This document shows positions 11,742 to 21,524 of a DNA stretch of 64,000 nt, piece by piece (the stretch's first letter is position 1; each line of letters opens with the position of its first letter). Origin of the DNA: Laburnicola sp. R22_1 (taxonomy: Eukaryota; Ascomycota; Dothideomycetes; Pleosporales; Didymosphaeriaceae); assembly GCA_014281115.1 (NCBI GenBank), contig JACONQ010000011.1:930001-994000 (forward strand). Reading direction: 5' to 3'. The notes beneath the pieces were generated by a model. That model ran no database searches. It worked only from the letters and a program-made list of their open reading frames with translations, and was not told the DNA's origin. The position numbers and the translations under genes are program-made.

Positions 11742-12077
11742 TTATCGGGTACAGGTCGATGGGATTTGCATCAAGGCCTTTCTTCCAGACGAAAGATCGA
11801 GGTCGGTATATGTTGTCCGGTTTCTCAATGCACAGAGTAAATGTATGATAGGTCTATTCCAAATTTTCGCCATTAGGACATGAGTACTATGCACTCTCGA
11901 TCTTTTACTACTTCGCACTTGATCACATACGCTACGGTCTAGTGCGAGTATTACCCCTTTTGTTGCCTGATACCAGTCTACAGATTCCCAGTCTATAAAA
12001 CCCAAGATACGGTCATCGTGCACCATTATGTTGTGATGCTCAAAGTCGCCATGCGTGAAGACAATCGGATGGCGCAT
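11742..12077 (-). pseudogene. Fragment of an APH/choline-kinase-like phosphotransferase
   Basis: The first ~40 codons carry the C-lobe core of the aminoglycoside-phosphotransferase fold: HGDFEHHNIMV (catalytic-loop Asp and Asn) and, after a short turn, ILGFIDWESVDWY (metal-binding Asp). No N-lobe, nucleotide-binding loop or upstream in-frame coding sequence is present, and after WYQ the sequence no longer resembles the family. Full members are ~250-400 aa, so this is a relic. It lies just downstream of MSH3 in opposite orientation. Confidence 0.6.
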
Positions 12078-12212
12078 TGACGCTACTGCTATTTTTTCTT
12101 TGGATAATTCCTATATTGCGAAGCCATGACTCCCGATAGAATCAAAGTGAAGGCGATATTGGACCTAATCTGCTACCCTAGGTAGGGTCTTGTATATGTG
12201 GAAGGTAGGACG

Positions 12213-13262
12213 TCAGACACGCTTAACCTCAAAACGCATCTTGCCATGTCCCAAACTCGACAATTTCTTCTCGACCTCTCCCCCTGCCACCCGGCAACAT
12301 ATTTCCAGCCATTCTCTCAGTCTCTCCCAGCACCTTTTCCCTGGGAAAGTTGCCCAGTTGCCCCAACCGTCTGCCGAAGCCGGTCCAACATATTCAAACT
12401 GAAATTCCGACAAGTTACTGCAGACCTCCGAGGAAGCTTCGAGCCCAGAAAAGTCAACCGTTTCTTCTTCCCTCGTATTGCTAACCCGGAAACCATTGGC
12501 CCTCCTCGTCCTGATAGCTAGCATCTTCAACCCGCACGTGCCATCGACCAGTAGCGAAGCATAGAACCTGCGAAGCATGCGCACATGCTCAGGATCTACG
12601 CACCACTTACGCTTAGACTTGGACTCTCGGAACCGACTTCTCCGCTCATATGTACATTTGATCGACCCGGGGTACACGACGAGGCTACGCGCGTGTCGCG
12701 GATGCATGAGCGGAGGGAGTGGGGTTAAGTCTCTCAAGAACAACTGCGCTGGGTTGGAGACACACCATATGCCGTTGCTTCGGAGCTCTGCGAGACCCTC
12801 GTCGAGGATGCGTTTGTTCGTAAGGAGCCATTGCGGAAGTGCTTGATAGGGGACTAGTTGTCCGCAAATCAATAGAGTTTACGCAAGAAGGAGGTGCGCA
12901 GTATGGATGCATCACATACTATCTGTAGGTACACCGGGATCTGCGGCGTAAAACATACAGCATGGGGAGCTTCGGCTGTTCCTAGACGTCGCCCACGTGA
13001 TGATTGGTGAGGTTTGCTCCCATAGCTTGATATACACCATGTCGCGGATCTCTCGAGGTAGTTTCGAAAAGTCGCTGAGGTCTTGCACTTCCTGAGTCTG
13101 TTGTTGTGCAGCTATCGGGTCGCGTATCTCCTTGGGAACGGGCTCCTCGGTCTCCTCCGCAGTGTTAGTCTCGTCGACACTGCTCTTCTTGCAGCTTTGC
13201 TTCTCCGGTTCCGCCATATGTCCAGCTGTGACGCGGATATTGGGGGGTCTTTCGTCTGCCAT
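12213..13262 (-). CDS. F-box/2EXR-like fungal protein
   Basis: Proposed CDS complement(join(12213..12853, 12935..13262)), 322 aa. Exon 1 encodes a charged, Glu-rich N-terminus and then FSKLPREIRDMVYIKLWE, the motif that opens many fungal F-box-like and 2EXR proteins (L-P-x-E-I-R-x-x-I/V-Y). Exon 2 continues with LLTNKRILDEGLAELRSNGIW, matching the usual 'tracks back to a record of parent cell' pattern of an alpha-helical body. Intron ends (gtgtac / ctag) are the weakest part; other donors nearby are possible. Such proteins are presumed SCF adaptors, but most are uncharacterised and expanded in fungi. Function is not assignable beyond that. Confidence 0.55.
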
Positions 13263-14157
13263 TGTGGTGGTAGGAGTCGAGGTTGGATGTGTCTAGGTGG
13301 TGGAGATTGTGCGGCGTAAGGGACCGTCGCTTGTTTACATAGCAGCAGGGCAGATAATGAATGGCGGGAAACCCACGGTAGAAATGGCTGTCCGAGCCAT
13401 ATTCCCCTGTGCTAGTAACATCCTTACTGTTTGTCGGATTCAACTTGTGCTGCTTCGATTCACCAGGGGACCTACGAAGCAAGGGTGGTAAAGCTAGGCG
13501 CTAAAATTCGAACATCATTGCGGCATCTGCTTGCTTAATTTACATTCAGTTCTCACGTGCAACTAAACACTGGGGTACTCTCCTCATGTGCATGGTAAAT
13601 CTTGATACATTCCATTACAGCTCGCTACCCTCCACCGGCTCAAAGCCCCGGCTCGAGCACCGGCCTCACGAGGAATGTTAGCACGAACCATCACAGAATG
13701 AAATGGGTTTCGAGCGAACTAATGATGTCTTTCCCGTCCTTTCGACAGTTCCTGGGCTCCCAAGGGTCTCTTAACCATTGCGTTTCGAGCATGGTACATG
13801 GATAGCGTGTCCATCGCAGCATTTTGCATACTCATATGATAGTCCATGGACGGATTAGCCCCGGAAACCAACGATAGCTATTTGTCGTGAGTAGGTTTGT
13901 TGAACACTACGATATGCTCCCATAGCCAATTGCGTAGCCCGAGCGGTAGATCCGAGTGGTACACATGGTACTCTTGTGACGTCCGAGGACTCATCGATGT
14001 CACATTGAGAACGGAACAATCGATTGACAAATTCGGGTTCCAGGTAGGTTGAGAACTCTACGTCTGGTACTGACTGATCGCAGATATGGATGCGAAGGCC
14101 GTGGCTTGTGCAACGAACATCTCCGGAGGCTCAATGTGGCTGAAGCACCCACGTAAA
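13263..14157. other. Intergenic, nothing recognised
   Basis: About 0.9 kb between the F-box-like gene promoter and the PEX10 3' end. Short ORFs only, without coding character; no repeats seen. Confidence 0.5.
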
Positions 14158-15297
14158 CTATCCTCTCAATGGCAAGATGTGCTGCACCAAACAGCTCTGC
14201 CTGCAAAGGGGACACTCTGGCTTCTCCTTCGCCCAGTCGCTGATGCACACCCAGCAGAACACGTGCCCACACGTAGTGACGCTGGGATCTTTCATGCCCT
14301 CCAAACACAACGTGCACTTCCTATTGTTGTCTCCTATCCAAGCCATAGTCTCGTCGTTACTCAGTTCGTACCTCGGCTTCTCGGCTACCGGGGTGTTTGT
14401 CCACTTTTGTAGCTCGGTTGGCGGTGTTGATTGGCCGGTAGACGCATCGATGAGGAGCGCATTGTTGGCGCTGTATGCGTTCGGATCGAGTGAAACCTCG
14501 GCGCCACCTCCAACTATTGCTGTCGTACCCATGCCAGCGCTGACCGTGCTCGTCTGCGCGGTGTCGCGCGACATGGTGTTCTGCAGGTGTAGGTATCCTT
14601 GCACGGCCATCTGCAGGATTAACAGGACACCGAGAACCTCGTAGCCCATCCGTTGGTCGCTTTCTTGTACATGACGCGTAAAAATGTAGCGCAGGTTCCA
14701 TATCCGTTTAGAAAGGTGATAGTAGCTCCCCGTGAAGTAGAACGTCGCCAACGAAAGAGCGTAAACTGGAGATGGCGACGTGATAGTATCCAGGTTCAGG
14801 AGGATATAGTCTTGAATGCGCGCTTGAATCGGTCTTGGTATAGGCTTTGTCCCACTCTCTTTCGCCTGATGCTGTGCCTTTGCCTGCTGTCGCGCGTACC
14901 ACCTCATATTCGCCTCCAGCTTCGCGCGGATTCTCTTCCTGAACGCTGGCAATATCCTTCCTAACAAATATGGCCCCAATATGCAGCTTATTATGTATCC
15001 CGCCCGTCTCCCTAGCGCCGGTAGTCTTCCGTTCTCACCCTCCACTTGAACAATATCGCAGTACTCCTCGCCCAGCGTCCGGTTCCCAATCAGCGTCGTG
15101 AGGCTGAGGTATAGAAGCTCGCCCAGTACGCGCGTTTCTGACGTGTACGTGTGCGCATATCGTGCGCCCTTTATCTTGCGAAGGAGCGTGGAGAGCTGTT
15201 CGAGGAGCACGCCGCTGAAGTAGGCGTCTTTCTGGTAGGAGCGGATGACGTCTGGTGATGTGGCGAAAGGGTACGCGAAGCGTGGAGGAGACGACAT
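14158..15297 (-). CDS. PEX10: Peroxin-10, RING-type E3 of the peroxisomal membrane
   Basis: 379 aa from the ATG at 15297 (MSSPPRFAYPFATSPDVIRS), the length usual for Pex10. Known role: with Pex2 and Pex12 it forms the RING ligase that ubiquitinates the import receptor Pex5 for recycling. Visible features: the N-terminal Pex2/Pex12 domain with a conserved DVIRSYQKDAYF start, the ETRVLGELLYLSLTTL helix, several membrane segments, and a C-terminal C3HC4 RING (CTLCLEGMKDPSVTTCGHVFCWVC...CPLC, last ~45 residues). The reading frame is open for another ~220 codons upstream; I exclude that part because family members start here and the upstream stretch looks like a relic of another gene. Confidence 0.92.
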   Translation of the reverse strand: MSSPPRFAYPFATSPDVIRSYQKDAYFSGVLLEQLSTLLRKIKGARYAHTYTSETRVLGELLYLSLTTLIGNRTLGEEYCDIVQVEGENGRLPALGRRAGYIISCILGPYLLGRILPAFRKRIRAKLEANMRWYARQQAKAQHQAKESGTKPIPRPIQARIQDYILLNLDTITSPSPVYALSLATFYFTGSYYHLSKRIWNLRYIFTRHVQESDQRMGYEVLGVLLILQMAVQGYLHLQNTMSRDTAQTSTVSAGMGTTAIVGGGAEVSLDPNAYSANNALLIDASTGQSTPPTELQKWTNTPVAEKPRYELSNDETMAWIGDNNRKCTLCLEGMKDPSVTTCGHVFCWVCISDWAKEKPECPLCRQSCLVQHILPLRG

Positions 15298-16281
15298 GGT
15301 GGTATATAAAAACGCGACAGAAGAAAAGAGCCACGCGATAATGATGGTCACGAACTGGTCAGAACCACGATGATAGTTGATGCCCATGCCAAGACCATTG
15401 AACCTCGGCTTGTGATCGGAGCGCAGGGGCCAGCAGCGTGCCCCATGATTCTGAAGACCTTCTGCGTCCATTGCACTATTTCGCTCCGACCAGTTGTCAC
15501 AGTTACTCAGTTGCTCATTTTTATAGAGAATGAAGGCTCGTACAACCCACGGTTTCAGCTCTTCTGGTTCATCATAGTCAAATATCAATGGGAAGAGCAT
15601 TCGTGCTTGAGAAGTCAGATCTTCCTCGTTGAAGAACCCTCCAGCTTCCATTTCAAATAATATGTCTTCGCTTGATAGGTCTAGTGATTCCGGAGCTTCG
15701 CCGAGAAGTTGGTGATGCTGCTTAGCAACATGGCCAGCAATAGTACGATCTTTGATTGAGGAACCAGATGAACCAGTATTGAGGTATGTCTTCGATGAAT
15801 CTCGACGCTTTTTTGTAGCAGTAGCAGCCCCAAATTGGCCCCAAATAACGTCATCGTTTTGAGATTTCTTTGTTTGTGGTCGCGACTTCAATCTCCATAA
15901 TCGTGGCTCAGCGAGACGCCTCCAATGCTTTGCATAAGTCCAGGCTGTAAGAAGGACTTTCTAGCGCTTGGATAACCTCAAAGTACCCACTATTTCAACT
16001 TTATGTATCGCCCAATCTAGAACATCATCCTTTTGTTGTAGTCCTGAAGATTCAAGAATTGCCAGTTGCGATTTGAACTCCTCAGCTGTGACTATTCGCT
16101 CCTCCCTCTTATGGTTGGAAGGGGAATCTTCTTCATACAAGTTGTGAAATTTTGTGAGGTCGACATCATAAGCCTCGCCAGGTTGAGCACTACTTGCCTC
16201 GCTCAGTGCTTTGTCGCTGGAGATTTCTTTCGACTCCGCGATATCGTCTCTAGCCGGCAGACAACTAAATGGAAAGAATCC
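15298..16281 (-). pseudogene. Degraded ORF in frame with PEX10, unknown family
   Basis: Reading the minus strand from 16281, the frame is open except for one TAG at 15961-15963. Both sides of the stop look coding: acidic/polar sequence with DVDLTKFHNLYEEDSPS before it, and VLLTAWTYAKHWRRLAEPRLW and EPEELKPWVVRAFILYKNEQ after it. No ATG or domain I can name; nearer to 15298 the sequence loses coding character. It abuts the subtilase relic head-to-head. It is either a pseudogene or part of a multi-exon gene whose other exons I cannot place. Confidence 0.45.
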
Positions 16282-16447
16282 TTAATCGCTATGGGGGATA
16301 AAATGTGGGTTGATTGTCTGGAAAACAAGTGCACCTACTAACATGGAGCAGGCCTGAACCTCGTATTCGAATCACATCCCCAGATCCTTTCGATTCTTAC
16401 AGTGTCCGGAACGAAGATCAAGGAACACACCAAGCTGTTCCAAACCT

Positions 16448-17385
16448 ATGCGAAACGGAGAGCCATGGCTTCCAGGGCGATGGTCAAAGGACGGAATCTG
16501 CTTTCTCCAGACTGGCCCAAACTTGTTACTTCAGCCTGCCCTAGCCGCATCCGTAAGCTTGCGCGAATGCACTGCTCGGCCTCTATCTATCGACTACGAG
16601 ATGAAAGTTGTTTTGCATGGAATTCTGCTCGTGGAGGTATTTGAACAAGCGCCATTGCCACTCTTGACAACGGCTGGCAAGCTCATGAGCCTAGAAGCGC
16701 TTAGAAACATGGCCTTGGAGCGGTTTGAAAAAGTTGACTGGGGTGTCTCTGAAAGATACCGGTCTGCTGTGGAGGCATGCATCCAAGGCATTGAGATGGC
16801 AGAGGATCCTGAAGACGGAGAACATTTTGCCAGAGCCTTCTGTCAGAGGGTTATAGCACCACGGCAAGGGGATTACAATGCAATCTGGAGCGATCGAGAC
16901 CCGGATGAGGTCATTTCTGAGCTCAAATTACCCAGCGTTAAACCGAAAGGTCCGAAAGGGCCACAGCCACGTCCTAAGCCTGCTCACTTGGGGGTATGCA
17001 ACTTTATCATTTATCACTATTTGCTGACACGAGACAGAGATTAAAGTTGAAATCAAGTGTTTCAAGCAATCGCCTCAGTCCCCAGGTGCCGACTAAAGCT
17101 GTGAGCTATGCTGTAGCCAAATCACCGCATCGCAGTCCGGCCCCCTTGCAGTTTTTCGACACTGCTGACGATCTGGATCACAAGCAGTACGTACAATTAA
17201 GCTTCTAAACGAAGCATACTAACTCAATCCTAAGAATACAAGGTGCGAACAAGTGGTTTAGCCTTTTCGACCAAGACCACATACGAAATCAATTGCCAAA
17301 GCAAGCAACGCGCGACCGTAGCAACAGGATCAAGATAGCAGTCCTCGACACAGGAATAACTTATCTACTGCAGCTGTCAGAGTAA
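16448..17385 (+). pseudogene. Truncated intracellular subtilase (S8) gene relic with fungal N-terminal domain
   Basis: Three exons can be spliced in frame: 16448..16993, 17038..17186, 17235..17385; the second intron has a tactaac branch point and taag acceptor. The product has a helical N-terminal region (GKLMSLEALRNMALERFEKV, AEDPEDGEHFARAFCQRV), a Pro/Lys linker (VKPKGPKGPQPRPKP), KWFSLFDQDH, and then RIKIAVLDTGI, the motif around the catalytic Asp of subtilases. Four residues later the similarity stops and a stop codon follows, so the His and Ser motifs and ~250 residues are missing. Upstream, coding-like sequence in another frame (from ~16365) suggests a frameshift near 16550-16600. Such N-domain-subtilase proteins occur in fungal NLR-like and stand-alone forms; this copy is probably non-functional. 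Confidence 0.6.
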
Positions 17386-17730
17386 GACATGTTATTGATT
17401 TGGGTGTTCGAGGTCTAGCTTTCCTTACAAAAAGTTGGCCCCTTTGAGCCGCCGTCTATGGCGCCTGACGGAACACTCTATGTATAGTACATCTCTTAAG
17501 CAAGCTTCTCCAAGCATAACTGCACGTAGGATGAAATAACAAAAACTTTGTTGGATCAAATGCAGTTGTTCCCTGCTGATACATGCTGTCAAAGGTGGAG
17601 ATGGAGTGTATGTACAAGATAATGTAACAGCATGTAAAGCAGTCCTAACGCCAAAACCTGATGCATCGAATATCGCCACTTAACAGTACTGACCCCACCC
17701 AGCTATTGTGTATATGCTAGAGTATTTCGT

Positions 17731-17991
17731 TCACTTGCCCTTATTGCCCGTCTGTGCTTCGTAGAACTTTTCCGGCCTCACAGGCTGTATCGTGTCAGCT
17801 TCAACTTTCTTGTGTGCTAACAGAAGCCGTCTTACCGTTGACTGCTGCTCCGCGGTGAACCGATCCTCGATGTTGGACACCTTCCTCGTCTTGTAAGGGT
17901 TCGGGAACCAGTACGGGCGCATGATCATGTAGTAGGTGAAGCCGACAGCGCCGCCGGCCATGAAGATCTTGGGGATGGTGAGGCGCGACAT
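17731..17991 (-). CDS. Small single-TM protein, probably mitochondrial
   Basis: Best model complement(join(17731..17784, 17836..17991)), 69 aa. The first ~25 residues (MSRLTIPKIFMAGGAVGFTYYMIMRP) combine basic residues with one hydrophobic segment, as in small inner-membrane proteins. The rest is polar (KTRKVSNIEDRF...). A 51-nt intron (gtaaga...acag) is a multiple of three and free of stops, so unspliced RNA would give an 86-aa version. I cannot name the family. It is divergent from the ERD1 gene, 442 bp between start codons. Confidence 0.62.
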   Translation of the reverse strand: MSRLTIPKIFMAGGAVGFTYYMIMRPYWFPNPYKTRKVSNIEDRFTAEQQSTVRRLLLAHKKVEADTIQPVRPEKFYEAQTGNKGK

Positions 17992-18433
17992 GGTGGTGTA
18001 TATGAAACGTTTGTCGGTCGAAGGTGCGGTGGTCCGATAGCTCGTGTGACGCCTGTAAAGGACTCGGAGAGGAGATGGAGGCTGGCTCGTGTGGGATGAG
18101 GTTAGGCGGTCGACGGAATGACGGCGTGAAGAGGCAATGCCATGTGTCAGCTCACTTTGGCGTGCACTTTGTTCCCAAGTGTTCGTGTCATCGTGATCGT
18201 GATGCTAGCGGAAGGAGCGCCCCTGTCAAGCTTCTCTTGGCAGGGCCATCCCTGTCGATGAGGCTGAACGGGGCTTATGTCAGCGACCTTGTGGCGCTCT
18301 TTTTGCGGAACCACACCTCCTGGTTATGGGAAGGGGACACGCTATCATTCGCTCAGTGTGGATTCCATGAGCGAGGAAGAGGAGGTGCTGAGGCGCATCT
18401 TAACTGCCATCGACTGCGACGCGCGACTTCGAC

Positions 18434-19790
18434 ATGGACGGTGACGCGGCAGGCCAGCCTGTGCTCGACAGATTCAGTCGCATACTGCCGCTACCATACC
18501 GCGTCGCCTTGATCATAGTCTTGGGTATGCCATCGACCATCCCGGCCACCGTGCGAACTCGAGCTGATACCATTCCACAGGCATCTGGGCGTGGGGCCTC
18601 AACCTCCACTATCTGTCCCTAATCCGCATCGACGTCCCGTCCCTTATTCGATACCCGGCGCGCCTCTCCCCACACCACCCCCCGCATTACCTCTCCTGCT
18701 ACCGGGTCGGCCTCTCCCTCACCGTCCCCCTGGTGCTCTCCCTGCTCCTCTTCTGGACCCTCACCAACGGAAGCCCCGCCGACATCGCCGCTTGGGAAAT
18801 CCTACCGAACCTTTATCTTCTCGTCCTTGTGGTTGGCTTCATTGTGCCCATACCATTCGTGAGCAGGAATGGCAGACATCGGACACTGGCAACGCTGAAG
18901 CGGATAAGCATTGGAGGCATCGCAGAGGCGCAAGATGGGAAATTCGGGGATATCTTGCTAGCGGACGCGCTGACAAGCTACGCAAAAGTCTTGGGAGACC
19001 TCTTCATTAGTCTGTGCATGTTCTTCTCCTCCTCACACAGCTCGACCGGGCCCCCAAACCGCAACTGCGGAGGCTTCTTCTGGGTTCCCTTCATCATCTC
19101 GGTTCCCTCTCTCATTCGCCTCCGCCAATGCCTCACCGAATACTCCCGCGTTCAAAAGGCCAATGCGCAAACCGGCCAAATCAGCCCTGCAACGGGCTGG
19201 GGCGGTGTCCACCTTGCCAACGCTCTGAAATACAGCACCGCCTTCCCCGTCATCATCCTCTCCGCCATGCAACGGTCTCCCGAACCCTCCAAATATGGCA
19301 TGTCGGAAGTGACGCTCTTCCGCCTCTGGCTCGCCGCCGTCTTCGTAAACTCCGCGTATTCGTTTTGGTGGGACGTAAGCCGCGATTGGGACCTTACGCT
19401 CTTGTTGGGCAAGAAAGAGAGGGAAAATCCGGAGTATCCATATGGTCTGCGACGGCATCGTTGGTTCCACGCGAAAGAGATCTACTATGCAGCGATTGGA
19501 GTAGATGCTATATTGAGGTGTACGTGGAGCATCAAGTTGAGTCCACATTTGGACCACTTCAATGATTTGGAGGGGGGCATCTTTTTTATGGAGGCGTTGG
19601 AGGTTCTGAGGCGGTGGATATGGATTTTCTTTCGCGTTGAGTGCGAGTGGGGTAAGTTCATTCTCGCCCTGGCTCGTAGTCGATGGAAAGCTAATTTGAA
19701 GCAGTGCGTAATCATCGCGGTCCTGCACCAGACGACATTCTTCTCGGTGATTTTGCGAATACCTCGACTAGGCTTGACGAGGATGAATAG
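18434..19790 (+). CDS. ERD1: EXS-domain membrane protein, Erd1-like
   Basis: CDS join(18434..18524, 18581..19651, 19705..19790), 415 aa; both introns (56 and 53 nt) are in phase. Multi-pass protein: TM segments near residues 20-35, 75-95 and 105-125, then the EXS region with GDILLADALTSYAKVLGDLF, CGGFFWVPFIISVPSLIRLRQCL, ALKYSTAFPVII, and SAYSFWWDVSRDWDL, all hallmarks shared with Xpr1/Pho1 C-termini. The lack of an SPX domain and the short length point to Erd1, a Golgi protein needed for retention of ER lumenal proteins and for phosphate recycling from Golgi glycosylation. The acidic tail (STRLDEDE) ends the protein. Confidence 0.85.
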
Positions 19791-20447
19791 ATTGGGTTCG
19801 GGTATTAGATGGAGCATTTAGCGTTGGAATTTCTCGGCGTTTGTGGGTGCTTTCTTGTATAGGTAGGTCTTGTACTAAAACATTGGTTTTCAGACCAGAC
19901 CCATGGGGGCAAGGTCATGGCACGGAGAGAATCGGGTTACCCCTGAAGTGTAGACCACAAGAGCTGTAGGTGTACTTATTATGAGATCTACTTGTCTAAT
20001 CAGTGTGTAGAAGTAAGGCGACAGTTCACAATTCTATGCAGTTGTCGCCAACGTGCCGTGCGCTAATAATACTGATATATACGCTCCACCTAATCTAACA
20101 ATGTCCCCATCCTGCCAGAAAACATCCCAGACAAACGCCCGTCCCATCCACCAAGAGACCTACAGCCACAAGACAAAAGTTCAAGTGCAATGTGTTACCC
20201 CAGGATAAGTAATACTAAGGCCAATTGTAACGCTTAAATCGACTAGGTCCCCACTTTCCACCCTACAATCCTCTAGCTATCCTCCAATACGGGTGCCTCC
20301 AAATCCATTCCCGGGGGTTCCAACGGCGCTCTCAAGTCCCATCCCTCGTTCCCCCCCATACAGTACTAGTACAACAGTGCAAATACAACGTGTTACCCCA
20401 GGATACACAACCCCCAAGCCAACTGCCCTCAACCTTTAGTCCTCCAG
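19791..20447. other. Intergenic with two transposon-like copies
   Basis: No gene recognised. It contains element copies C and D, ~200 bp apart in the same orientation, and C-rich filler. Confidence 0.5.
20161..20282. mobile_element. MITE-like element, copy C
   Basis: The left end is tacagccacaagacaaaagt, the core tgtgttaccccaggataagt (20191-20210), followed by aatacta and ccaattgtaa. The right arm is disrupted by ~25 extra C-rich bases; a recognisable right end (cctctagctat) lies at ~20270-20281. Confidence 0.65.
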
Positions 20448-20452
20448 CTATC
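20359..20452. mobile_element. MITE-like element, copy D
   Basis: Left end tacagtactagtacaacag, core gtgttaccccaggatacaca (20390-20409), right end ctttagtcctccagctat. The right terminal repeat overlaps the stop codon of the minus-strand proline-rich gene (20448-20450). Confidence 0.72.
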
Positions 20453-21358
20453 CCTCCCCACCCCTCCACCCCTCCGGCACGCCACCCCCCTCCACAACCC
20501 TCGCATCCCTCTTCAACCCCTCATACACGCCCCTCAACCCAGCAAACTCCTCCCTCTCCCTCAACACTTTCCTCAACGGCGCCGGAATATCCGCCACAAC
20601 GGGCCCGTCGCGCCGCCGCAGCACCATCCGACTGATAACCTGGTGCATGCTCGCGAGCGCCGTCCGCAGCACGTTGCCCACCCAGACGGGGTCGTACACG
20701 CCGTGCGGGTGCCAGGGGTCCTGTGTGGCCGGGTTGATGAGCGGAGGCCAGGTGGTGGGGTTGTTGGGTGGGGGGTGACGAGGGGCGCCGGGGGAGGACG
20801 GTACGGGAGAGGGGTGGGTTGCGTCGAGGCGTGGCCACGGAGGTAGTGCGTTGTCCAGGCTTCGTCGTAGATTGGTGGGAAGGGCGTGGATGGGACGGTG
20901 GGGGGGTTGGAGGTGTTGTTGGTTTGGCGCTCGATTTGGCCTCGGTGGAAGGCGGTTTGTTGGACGGTGAGGACTTCGGGGATGCCGGTGAAGGTTTGGG
21001 GGGTTTGGGACGGGGGTTGGAGGAGTGGTTGTGGTGGGGGGATTGGGTATTTGGAAGGGTTGTTGTTGTTGTTGTTTGGGGCTGGTGGGGGTCTGGTGGT
21101 GGGTTGTGTTGGGGGGAGGGGTGGTCGTCGTATAGTCGGTGGTTGAGAGATTAGGAGCTTCGAGCGGCGGCTTGGACCTGTTGGGGCTCCGGTGACAGGT
21201 TGCGGAGTTAGGGTTGCGGAGTTGGAAGACCCTCCTCGCTGCGTGGTAGGGGGCGAGTTCATGTTGTGTCGCCCTGGCCGTTTTGTCCTCTGTCGTCCTG
21301 GCTGGTTCATATTCTGTCGCCCAGATGGATTCATACTTTGTCGTCCTGATGGGTTCAT
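20448..21358 (-). CDS. Proline-rich repeat protein gene with probable frameshift
   Basis: From the ATG at 21358 the frame encodes four 8-residue repeats (MNPSGRQS type), a Ser/Thr/Pro-rich stretch, a run of Asn, PIPPPQPLLQPP, and TFTGIPEVLTVQQTAFHRGQ, then reaches the C-rich region at 20765-20800. From there the neighbouring frame is clearly the coding one: NNPTTWPPLINPATQDPW, HGVYDPVWVGNVLRTALASM, RRRDGPVVADIPAPLRKVL, ending at 20448. I tested the available GT-AG pairs and none joins the two frames in phase, so a 1-nt indel (true mutation or homopolymer error) is likely. The C-terminal half looks like a folded, conserved domain, but I cannot name it. The frame is also open upstream to 21658 through the minisatellite, which I treat as leader. 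Confidence 0.48.
21263..21358 (-). repeat. 24-bp coding tandem repeat, four units
   Basis: Four consecutive 24-bp units encode MNPSGRQS, MNPSGRQN, MNQPGRQR and TKRPGRHN at the N-terminus of the proline-rich protein. Units decay away from the start codon. Confidence 0.8.
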
Positions 21359-21422
21359 TGTAGTACCGTGTGCTACCGTGGATGATGGTTGGAAGGTGTA
21401 GATAATTAGAAGGTGTGGATAG

Positions 21423-21524
21423 TTGTAAGGTGCGGGTGGTTGTAAGGTGCGGGTGGTTGTAAGGTGCAGGTGGTTGTAAGATGCGGGTGGTTGTAAGGCG
21501 TTAGTGGTTGTAAGGTGCTGGTGG
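21423..21524. repeat. 17-bp minisatellite, six units
   Basis: Six head-to-tail copies of ttgtaaggtgcgggtgg with one to four changes in later units, lying ~65 bp upstream of the proposed start of the proline-rich gene. Confidence 0.9.

Noticed and set aside
20721..20804. Intron joining the two frames of the proline-rich gene
   Set aside because: The gtaccg/cacag pair exists but leaves the downstream frame out of phase.
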